Shown one piece after another: positions 16,111 to 24,200 of a stretch of DNA of 64,000 nt. The stretch's first letter is position 1, and the number at the start of each line of letters is the position of its first letter. Below the pieces are notes generated by a model. The model had not been told where the DNA came from. It was given only the letters and a program-made list of their open reading frames with translations, and did not search any database. The position numbers and the translations under genes were made by a program. The stretch is from contig ONJM01000004.1 of assembly GCA_900318145.1 (NCBI GenBank), positions 62,001-126,000 on the forward strand, written 5' to 3'. Origin of the DNA: an uncultured Eubacteriales bacterium. GTDB taxonomy: Bacteria; Bacillota; Clostridia; Christensenellales; Aristaeellaceae.

Positions 16111-16389
16111 ATGAAGTATGTAAAGCCGGAGATCGAAGTGATTAACGTAAAGGATAACATTTTTATGGCATTCAGCGGAAATTTTACTTGTCCTCCATAT
16201 GATTCGTCGAATCCTGGGAATTGCCAGAACTATGATGGCAATGGGGTTCATTGTGGTGACTATCAGCAGGGCTCAAAATGCGAAAACTTTTCGAATGCTA
16301 GTTTCACGTGTCGCGCGTATAATGGATACTCTGGAACGATCAATGGCAAATGGGTTGAAAACGGCGCCCCTGCATGCGGAGTATTTTAA
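16111..16389 (+). CDS. Cys-rich secreted or modified peptide (RiPP-like precursor)
   Basis: A 92-aa peptide. The N-terminus MKYVKPEIEVINVKDNIFMA looks like a RiPP leader; the rest is Gly/Asn/Tyr-rich with six Cys. It is homologous to the 90-aa peptide at 57091-57363: the leaders align (MK.Y.KPE.EV then F-M..S), as do C..Y..NG.HCG.Y..GS.C and the C-terminal tails ACGVF and SCGSF. It stands alone, with its own consensus promoter and terminator, and no modifying enzyme beside it, so the maturation genes at 58-62 kb could act on it in trans. No hydrophobic signal peptide is present. The RiPP assignment is inference. Confidence 0.72.
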   Translation: MKYVKPEIEVINVKDNIFMAFSGNFTCPPYDSSNPGNCQNYDGNGVHCGDYQQGSKCENFSNASFTCRAYNGYSGTINGKWVENGAPACGVF

Positions 16390-16447
16390 GGGATCAATTT
16401 GACCGGTGCTTTCCTTACGAGGATGACCTCATGATTCACGCTAATGG

Positions 16448-16481
16448 CAACATGTGCATATTTTGCATATGTTGTTTTTTT
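16448..16481 (+). terminator. Terminator of the Cys-rich peptide gene
   Basis: Stem CAACATGTGCA / TGCATATGTTG (one mismatch) with a 4-nt loop, then seven T. It separates the peptide gene from the convergent phage-like operon. Confidence 0.85.
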
Positions 16482-16510
16482 GTTCCGGCAAAAGCACTAA
16501 GACTTTTATC

Positions 16511-17182
16511 TCATTCCGGCAGCGCCTGTTTATACCATGTCATCAGCATCAGCACGTCGCTGTAGGTTCTTCCGCCCTGTGATTCCCGGATCAGCTCAAG
16601 ATTTTGGATGATCATGTGTGCCGGCAGCGTTTCCTTCAGCTCTTTCAGAATCCGGTTGATCATCTCAACCTTATATTCGTCCACTTCGCTGTCCGGATAT
16701 TTGGCGCCGTAGATTTCCATCAGGTCATACAGGGAGTTGAACACGCTCTGGATGTAGTTCAGATCGTGTATATCCGTAATGTACCAGGGCGTCTGTCCGG
16801 GCGGGTACGGCTCCTCAGCGGCCCCACTCATTGCCGCGCCCTTCATTTTCAGCTGCCGCACGCCCTCGGCAACCCGCCGCTGCAGCGCGGCGGGATCCTT
16901 TCGCAGTTCGGCCTTTTCCCGGTTTCTTGCGCACCGGAGCAGGAACGGATCCCGGATTTCTTCCGGCACATCGTTCGGGATCAGCGCGAAATAGTTCTCG
17001 TTCGGGTACATCCGGTCCTCAAACAGGGGAACCACCTGCCCGATGGTTTTCCGGATGACCCTTGAATCCTTTGTCTCGCTGGAATAGGTCCGCTTCACTT
17101 CCACCTGAACGGCCTTTCCGTTCCGGATTACGATCTTCCCCCTGTCAAAGGGGATGGGAACCTGAATTGCTTTCAGATACAT
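16511..17182 (-). CDS. Hypothetical protein of a phage-remnant operon
   Basis: A 223-aa soluble protein. The first ~70 residues are basic and beta-rich (GKIVIRNGKAVQVEVKRTYS, then a TIGQVVPLF segment and MYPNENYFALIP); the rest is helical and charged. I do not recognise a family with confidence. It starts 12 nt after the small terminase-like gene on the same strand, and GAGG lies just before its ATG, so it is the last gene of the terminase operon. No signal peptide or membrane segment. A phage-related or transposon-related origin is likely by context only. Confidence 0.6.
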   Translation of the reverse strand: MYLKAIQVPIPFDRGKIVIRNGKAVQVEVKRTYSSETKDSRVIRKTIGQVVPLFEDRMYPNENYFALIPNDVPEEIRDPFLLRCARNREKAELRKDPAALQRRVAEGVRQLKMKGAAMSGAAEEPYPPGQTPWYITDIHDLNYIQSVFNSLYDLMEIYGAKYPDSEVDEYKVEMINRILKELKETLPAHMIIQNLELIRESQGGRTYSDVLMLMTWYKQALPE

Positions 17183-17194
17183 GCAACTGCCTCC

Positions 17195-17521
17195 TCATTC
17201 GAGTGTTCGAGTGTTCGAGTGCACCCGCTCCGCGATCGCCCGGATCCGTTCCCCGGACTTTTCCAGCGCGCGCTCGTCGCTCTGGATGCTCAGCATTTCC
17301 TCCGGCTTTCCGTATACGCGGTCCAGCACGATGTTCACCAGCGGCAGCTTCGCGCTGTCCGGTATTTTCGGGTTCTTCAGGATCGTTTCGATCCGGGCAG
17401 CAGCCCGGTAAGCCATTCCGCGCAGCTGCTCCAGCGCGCTCTGCGCGTCCTCTTCCGGCATGGGGCAGGGGAGTATGGTATCCCGGTCGAGGGTAAAGTG
17501 TTTCGGCGCTTCTTTCTTCAT
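17195..17521 (-). CDS. Small-terminase-like phage protein, copy A
   Basis: 108 aa from ATG 17521 (AAAGGAGGAAG upstream). It contains a segment with ILKNP, then LVNIVLDRVYGKPEEML, and a SGERIRAIAERV end. The protein at 18782-19093 has the same pattern (ILQDP, IDIVLNRAYGKPDALL, SGIRIQAVIENI), so the two are paralogues on either side of the large terminase gene. Position upstream and downstream of a terminase suggests a DNA-recognition small subunit or a related packaging protein. The family itself I cannot name with certainty. Confidence 0.62.
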   Translation of the reverse strand: MKKEAPKHFTLDRDTILPCPMPEEDAQSALEQLRGMAYRAAARIETILKNPKIPDSAKLPLVNIVLDRVYGKPEEMLSIQSDERALEKSGERIRAIAERVHSNTRTLE

Positions 17522-17538
17522 GGTTCTTCCTCCTTTGC

Positions 17539-18789
17539 TCACGCCCAGTACTTCGTGTCCCAGATTCTGCAGCATACGGCCGCACTGTCCGGGGCGTCGT
17601 CATGTTCGGCGTCTTCGGTGTAGTCCATAATCTGGTTGATGTATTCCGGATCCGTTCCTCGCAGGAAAACGATGTTTGGCCACCATTTCCGCAGATATGT
17701 GGCGATCTTCACATATTTGTTCTGGTTCTCCGTGTAGGATTTTCCCCATTTTGCCTGCCTGCGGAGCTGCTTGACGAGAAATCCCCTGTCGCTGTTGTCC
17801 TCGCAGTACAGCGGCCAGCACACCAGCCGGTCCGCCTCCGCGACGCATTCGTCAATCACCTTGTCCACGTGCTTTCGCCAGAGCCGGCCGTACAGGTAAA
17901 GCCTGCTGCCGCGCCTCCTGGCGCAGGTGAAGGCAGTATAATCCTTTCCGCCGAAAGCGGCGTCGATATGGGAAGTGCCGTCTCTGAGCAGTTCCGGTTC
18001 CTCCGTGAACACCGGCGGGGTTTCGAACAGCGCGTCTTCCGAAGCGATGTGGGCCAGTTCGTAGTTCGCCGCGAACAGGGAAGGCGCCATGGACTGCCGC
18101 AGCTCGTCGATCTTCTCCGGGGTCAGCAGCCCGGTGCTGTAGCAGTCGTATCTGTGGATATTCGGCATCTTGCCGAACACGTCGTCCTTGTGCCAGGGCG
18201 TCCCCAGGTTGATGATCCTTCCGCCCCGGTTCCGGATGTTCTGCAGCTCGTCGTACTGAAGCTTCGTCCGCTCCCGTTCCGCCCGGGAAATTCGGTCTGT
18301 CAGGTTGCAGATGTCGTCCGTGATAACGTAAAACGCGTGCTTCCCGGTGATGGAAGCACGCATCCCGATGCCCTGCAGCTGCCGGGCGCCCATGGGGGAT
18401 TTCCAGAAGTTTGTGGTGATGTGGTCCATGCCCTCCGAAACGATCCGCAGCGGCATCCCGTGGATAACGTTCACCAGGTCCTGCAGGAACTCCGTCCGCA
18501 GGATTTTGGCGACCATTCCGATCATTTCCGCGATATCGCTGTCCGTCTTCCGCAGGAAAAGAATATTCCTGTCCGGACAGGTGATCAGGATCAGGGCGAC
18601 TGCCACGGCGAGGCAGGAGCTTTTGTAGCTCCCCCGGTGCGCCTGCAGGGTGTAATCCCCCTCGCCGAAAGCCATTTCACGGATCCATTCCCCGTGCAGT
18701 TCCGTCATGTCCGGGAAACCGACCTCCCGGCCGATTGCTTCCGGATGGCTGAGCAGCTCCTCCACCCAGCTTTGAGGATTTTCATTCAT
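17539..18789 (-). CDS. Phage terminase large subunit
   Basis: A 416-aa packaging ATPase/nuclease. The Walker A-like motif AHRGSYKSS lies at about 50-58, Walker B YVITDDI at about 154-160, a coupling-type LGTPWHKDD follows near 215, and the RNase H-like nuclease begins with HIDAAFGGKDYTAF near 272. In phages it cuts and pumps DNA into the procapsid. No portal, protease or capsid genes follow, so this is a remnant or satellite fragment, although the gene itself looks intact. It overlaps the upstream small gene by 8 nt. Confidence 0.85.
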   Translation of the reverse strand: MNENPQSWVEELLSHPEAIGREVGFPDMTELHGEWIREMAFGEGDYTLQAHRGSYKSSCLAVAVALILITCPDRNILFLRKTDSDIAEMIGMVAKILRTEFLQDLVNVIHGMPLRIVSEGMDHITTNFWKSPMGARQLQGIGMRASITGKHAFYVITDDICNLTDRISRAERERTKLQYDELQNIRNRGGRIINLGTPWHKDDVFGKMPNIHRYDCYSTGLLTPEKIDELRQSMAPSLFAANYELAHIASEDALFETPPVFTEEPELLRDGTSHIDAAFGGKDYTAFTCARRRGSRLYLYGRLWRKHVDKVIDECVAEADRLVCWPLYCEDNSDRGFLVKQLRRQAKWGKSYTENQNKYVKIATYLRKWWPNIVFLRGTDPEYINQIMDYTEDAEHDDAPDSAAVCCRIWDTKYWA

Positions 18790-19093
18790 GGTTCAAAGTC
18801 TCCTTTCTGCGGATGTTCTCGATGACTGCCTGGATACGGATGCCGGATTCCTCCGGCGTCCGCTCCGCCGCCTTCAGCTTCAGCAGGGCATCGGGCTTCC
18901 CGTACGCGCGGTTCAGCACGATGTCAATGGCCTGGATCTGCGCGTGCAGCGGAGCGCCCGGATCCTGCAGGATCCTCCCGATGACCTTCACAGCCAGCGG
19001 CGCGAGCGTCAGGATCTTCTCCCTGGCATCCGCCTCACGGTGTGCTGCCTGCGCCCCGGCAGGCTTCAGGATTGTTCTTTCAGTGTTCTCCAT
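18782..19093 (-). CDS. Small-terminase-like phage protein, copy B
   Basis: 103 aa from ATG 19093, with AAAGGAG at 9 nt; the open frame upstream (to 19270) encodes a hydrophobic leader that is not supported by a ribosome site. It shares the pattern VLNRAYGKP and SGIRIQAVIENI with copy A at 17195. It precedes and overlaps the large terminase gene, the usual place of a small terminase. Two paralogues around one large subunit are unusual. Confidence 0.62.
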   Translation of the reverse strand: MENTERTILKPAGAQAAHREADAREKILTLAPLAVKVIGRILQDPGAPLHAQIQAIDIVLNRAYGKPDALLKLKAAERTPEESGIRIQAVIENIRRKETLNHE

Positions 19094-19439
19094 TGGCCTT
19101 TCTCCTTTCAAAAATTGCAGAAAAAAAGCTCCTCGCCCGCATACACGCGGGCCGGAGCTCACTTTCGACATCGTAATCATATCAGTAAAAAGCATTGCAT
19201 ACAAGCGAAGAAACATGAAGAAACATGAATTCCGGTGAAGAAAAATAAGAAAAAATAAAATAATGTACAAATGTACCCCGCAGAGCCGGAGCGGACACCG
19301 TCTCCGCGACGCTGTTTTCCTTGTGAATTTCCGCCTTTTTCTTGCAATTTTTATTAAAAATATGTTAATATAATCCGGATATACCTATTTTGAAGTACAG
19401 CCGGGCAATCCGCCCGGTTTCGGGAGTGAACTGCGGGAT
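19094..19439. other. 346-bp spacer between phage remnant and EPS locus
   Basis: Divergent region. The left half carries the ribosome site and AT-rich upstream region of the terminase operon, the right half the candidate promoter of the BY-kinase. An imperfect inverted pair around GAGCTC at 19115-19160 (GAAAAAAAGCTCC..., GGAGCTC) can be seen. No gene found. Confidence 0.5.
19342..19371 (+). promoter_or_regulatory. Candidate promoter of the EPS locus
   Basis: TTGCAA (19342-19347) followed by TTAATA/TAATAT (19365-19371) at 17-18 nt; TATAAT also occurs slightly further on, at a spacing of 21. The surrounding tract is strongly AT-rich. The leader to the start codon would be about 60-65 nt. Confidence 0.4.
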
Positions 19440-21251
19440 ATGAACAAGCAGAAAACCAGCATCAATCTGGTCAAACTTGCAATGTATATTCTCAAGCGGA
19501 TCTGGCTTGTGATTATCTGCGCGGCCATCGGCTTCGGCGTGATGTACTACCGCGCGACGAAGGACGCTGTAGATACATATACCACTTCCGGTACCATGTT
19601 CGTCACGAACAGTAACCCGAATCTGGTCAACTACGGTTATGCCAGCAATTCAGACTTTTCAAGCGCAGTGCAGCTGGTGAATATCTATAGTGAGGTTATT
19701 CGAAGCGAAACTGTCATGCAGCGCGTGCTGGAGTACCGGATCGAATCGCAGGCAGAAGGCGCGGAAGGCGAGAGGCTCCTGAACCAGAAATATCCCTGGC
19801 TCACGTCAGCGTACATTCGCTCTGTGATTTCCATGCATTCCGTGAATGAAACGCCAATGGTTCGCATTAGCTGCACTACAACGGACCCGCAGCTCTCTGC
19901 GGATATCTGCAACGCCGTGCTGCAGGTAGCCCCGACAGCCCTCAAGGATGTGGTCGGCGCCGGCGACGCAAAGCCGCAGGATTTCGCTACGGTTCCGAGG
20001 TTTGCCAACGCCCGCAACGATAAGCGCCAGGGGCTGATCGGCGGACTGGCCGGAGCTGTTGCGGCAATGGTTATTCTGGCAATCCTTTTCCTGATGAACC
20101 GGCGGGTTGGGGATGCGGACGATCTGACGGACAACTATACCCTGCCGATCCTTTCCTCCGTACGGCGGAGCAAGGGGGACGAAAAGGACCCCGGAAGTTT
20201 CCTCCTGAATGAGCAAAGCGACATGGACCTCACAGAAAGCTATGCCAAACTTCGCATGAACCTGCTTTATACGCTGGTTGGGAAAGAAAAGCACAGCGTA
20301 ATGCTGACCAGCGCTGTTTCCGGGGAAGGCAAGAGTACTGTCGCGGCAAACCTGGCGATCTCCCTGGCTATGAGTGGAAAAAGGATTCTGCTGATCGACG
20401 CGGACATGCGCCGCGCCTGCCAGGCGGAGATGTTCCACTACGACCCTGCCGCGATTGGTCTCTCAGATGTCCTGGTTGGGAGCGCCCGGCTGCAGGATGT
20501 CGTCCTGAATTCCGGACGGGAGAACTTGGATTTGCTGCCCGCAGGCTCCGCACCGCCAAATCCTTCCGAACTGCTGGAATCCCAGGAAATGCAGAACCTT
20601 CTGGAAGAACTTGAAGCAGAGTACGATATGGTTCTGCTGGACGCCCCTCCGGTCAACATCGTATCCGACCCGCTGGCTCTTTCCACCATCGCAGCCGGTG
20701 CTGTCTTCGTGGTCCGACAGCATTTCTCGGATCACCGGGAGATCCGCAAGGCCCTGATCCAGTCGGAAATGACCGGGCTGGAACTGCTGGGCTTCGTCTT
20801 CTGTGGCGAAAAGATCCGGCAAGGCAGCTATTTTAACCATAGATCATATAAGGGTTACCAATATTACCACCAATATGAAACTCGGTCCCGTGTCTCTTCG
20901 ACACCATTGATCCCGGCATCGGAAGCGAACCCGGTAATACCGGAAGAGGAACCGGAAACAGACTTGGATGAGGAATTGGAAACAGAAGTAATAGCTACGG
21001 ATGACGACATCGTAAGGGGGAACAAAATCGATGAGATTCTTCCGAAAGTTGAACCGACAGCGGGTGCTGGAAAAGCTTTTACCAAGGCTGTTCGTGCTGG
21101 CACTGCTGTGCAGCCTGTCCGCAGGGGGAGCGTCAGCCGAAAGCCTGCCGCTCAGCCTGCCCACGTACACAGAGACGGAGTGCGAATGGAACGCAGACGG
21201 CCTTCTAACCGGCGAGACAGCTTACGATCTCAACGGCGCCCCAGCTGTTAA
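19440..21251 (+). CDS. Fused polysaccharide co-polymerase / BY-kinase (CpsCD-like)
   Basis: A 603-aa protein controlling polymer length and export. Membrane helices lie at about 20-37 and 198-219 and bracket an extracellular Wzz-like domain. The cytoplasmic kinase has Walker A SGEGKST (294-300), Walker A' LLIDADMRR (317-325) and Walker B MVLLDAPP (397-404). A Tyr cluster for autophosphorylation follows at about 464-479 (SYFNHRSYKGYQYYHQY). The last ~74 codons overlap the signal peptide and first repeat of the next gene in another frame; that tail is Arg-rich and unlike any BY-kinase end. A TAA two frames away at 21012-21014, just before the next gene's ribosome site, suggests a frameshift removed the original stop. 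Confidence 0.88.
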   Translation: MNKQKTSINLVKLAMYILKRIWLVIICAAIGFGVMYYRATKDAVDTYTTSGTMFVTNSNPNLVNYGYASNSDFSSAVQLVNIYSEVIRSETVMQRVLEYRIESQAEGAEGERLLNQKYPWLTSAYIRSVISMHSVNETPMVRISCTTTDPQLSADICNAVLQVAPTALKDVVGAGDAKPQDFATVPRFANARNDKRQGLIGGLAGAVAAMVILAILFLMNRRVGDADDLTDNYTLPILSSVRRSKGDEKDPGSFLLNEQSDMDLTESYAKLRMNLLYTLVGKEKHSVMLTSAVSGEGKSTVAANLAISLAMSGKRILLIDADMRRACQAEMFHYDPAAIGLSDVLVGSARLQDVVLNSGRENLDLLPAGSAPPNPSELLESQEMQNLLEELEAEYDMVLLDAPPVNIVSDPLALSTIAAGAVFVVRQHFSDHREIRKALIQSEMTGLELLGFVFCGEKIRQGSYFNHRSYKGYQYYHQYETRSRVSSTPLIPASEANPVIPEEEPETDLDEELETEVIATDDDIVRGNKIDEILPKVEPTAGAGKAFTKAVRAGTAVQPVRRGSVSRKPAAQPAHVHRDGVRMERRRPSNRRDSLRSQRRPSC

Positions 21252-24200
21252 CGCACGCGGCTTTCATAAGGCGGAATATACATACACGGATCAGGGAAAT
21301 CTCCTGAGCGAAGTATATACCGGCATTGGCGGAGAACCCGTGAACGCGGATGGCGGTTACGCACGCGCAGAGTATTCCTATGGCAAGAATGCAGAAGGCA
21401 CGGAACATCTCCTGACTGAGGATCGATATGCGGCGAACGGATCCCGAGCGGAGATTCCGGGAGGTTACAGCTACCGCCGGGATACCTGGGACGGGGGTCG
21501 GATGCTTGCTACTGAATATTTCAATGCAGATGGCAGCCCTGCACAGCCTGTCGGAGGTTATTCGAAGATTCTCTATGATGTTGAAGAAGACGAAAACTCT
21601 GTCATTATTACCAAGCGCTATCAGGCAGCAGATGGAACCCCTCTACTTGGTACTGAAGGCGGTGCCCGGATTGTATATATTTATGCCAAAAACAGAATTG
21701 CTGCATCAAATGCTCAGATTGACAATATGGGACTTGGCATGATTCTTCCTTCCAACGTGGTTGAAGCTGACTTTGCAGCCAATCTTCCTGAAGCTGATTC
21801 AGGAGGTCAGCGTCTATATGATACCCGCAAAGAGAATGAAGACCATCGTCCGATGCTCCTTTCTACAGAAATCTTCGGGATTGACGAGACAAAAATCCTT
21901 GGCGTAAAACGCTGGCATCGGGAAATTCGAAGCTATGATGACCGGGGTAATTTGATCCGTACGGACTATCTGGATGCGGAGGGAGAACCAATCCTTGCTG
22001 CTACCGGATATGCTTCCATGGAAAATACTTATGATGATCTAAACCGTGTCATTCAGATAGACTATCTGGATCGTGCTGGGAATCTGATTAAAATGCTCAA
22101 TGGCTATGCTCGGGTTACATATGAATATTATGAGGGTGGAAATCTTGTTCATTATATCCGTTACTTTGGTGCGGATGGCGAGCGTACGATGATTTCTACC
22201 GGCGTATCCATGATAGAGCAGGAGTACAATGGTGATGATTGGGATTATCGGGAAACATATTATGATATTCTTGATGAATATACTCAGTCTAATGGCGGGT
22301 TTGCTCGTGTTGAATGGAAAATAGACAAATCTGAGAATATGGACAATGGCGTATCAGCATGGGTTATCAATCCCGATGGAGTGAAATGGGAAAAGACTTA
22401 TGGTACAGATATGAATCTGATACAAATTAAGTCTGGATATGCGGGATATGAAAACTTTCGAAACGAATATGGACAGATAATCCGTACAGTCTATTACAAT
22501 GATCAATGGCAGCCCACACGAAATGATGAATTCCAGTATGCCTGGGTGGATTATACTTATAAAGGGACTGATCCTGAAGAACCAGCTGCTACTGAAGCCT
22601 ATTTTGATAGAGATGGCATCCCTGTGGAAGGTATTACCGGCGCGTATGCCCGTGCCATGGAATATGGCGGGCCAAAGCGGAATCTGCTCCTGGCGGAAGA
22701 ATTTTTTGACGCCGACGGAAATCCTGATGTCAGTGTGCATACCGGCGCTCACCGTGCCGTTTACACCTACGACAGGAACCAGCTACAAACATCTGTATAT
22801 TACTACAATGCAAATGGCAACTTATCCGCTACCCGCACCGGCCAAGCTGCTTCAATGCGGGAATACAATCGGAACGGTCAGCTCCTATGGGAGGCGACCT
22901 TCGGGGAGGATGGGAATCCTCTTCCTGTGAGCGGCCCCCATGCCACGCAGGTTCACTCCTACGACTTCTCCGGCCATCATACCGGGGAGAAGTATTACGG
23001 CGCTGACGGACTGCCGGTGACAAACAGCAACGGCTATGCTTCCGCCTTCTATACCTACGACGAACAGGGCGATATTACCGGTATTACCTATTTCAACGCG
23101 GAGGACAAACTGACCCTGGTAGGCGGCCGTGCACAGGTTGCCCGGGAATATGACCATGCGCACCATATGACGTACGAAGCAAACTTCGGCGTCAACGGGA
23201 AACCGATCATCATCAGTGAAGGCTATTCCGCACGTAGACTCCGTTATGATCCGGAAACCGGTGAAACAAACCGGGTGGACTACTATGGGACAGACGGAAA
23301 TCCGATTTTTCTGGCCCAGGGATATGCGGCCTATGAAGTGAAATACGACCATGCGGACAACCTTATCTTTCGCGCGTACTATGACGAAACCGGCGCGCTG
23401 ACGGTTCCGGCCAATCCGGGTTATGCTAAAATGGAACGGCAGACGGACGCGGAAAACCGTGTAATCGAGGAAGCGTATTACGGCGCGGATGGGAATCTTC
23501 TCGCAAACCGAAACGGATATGCAGTGATCGATACTACTTATGCCGGAAACACCGTTACAGTGACTTACCTCAGCGCGGACCGGCTGCTGGTAAAAACCGC
23601 TTTCGGTTATGCCAGGAAAGAAAGTGAAACTGATTTCCGGGGCAACAATCTGTATACTGTCTATTTCGGCGCGGACGGCAAACCGATCCGGATCGCAGAG
23701 GGCTACGCAAAAGAAGTACGCGTCTGGAACCACGAGGGTCAGCTTCTTTCCGAAAGCTATTACGATGAAAACGGTAACCCGGCGGAATGCCGGAACGGTT
23801 ACGCATCCTTTATCTGTGAATACGACGTCAACGGCAATACGACCCGGGAGGTTTACTATGCCGCGGACGGCAAGGTTGCCCGGGTAGTAGCCGGCGCGCC
23901 TGAAATCCGGCGGATGTTCGATAAGGACAGCCGTCTGTTGAGTGAACGCTACTATGACGAAACAGGCGCTCCCTATATGCTGCGTGGTGATTATGCTGCT
24001 ATCGAAAACACCTGGGATGAAAACGGCAATCTGCTGACAGAACAAACTTTCGGTACTGACGGTAAACTCGCCGTTTCCACGAAGGGCTACGCAAAAAAGA
24101 CACTCACCTACGACGCGGCCGGAAATCTGCTGACAGAGGAATATACAGACGCTGAAGGCAACCTGCTGATGCAGGCTTCCGGTTATGCCAGAAAGGTACA

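Noticed and set aside
18782..19270. Longer start for the small-terminase-like protein with a hydrophobic N-terminus
   Set aside because: The extra 59 residues come from AT-rich upstream DNA without a ribosome site; ATG 19093 has AAAGGAG.
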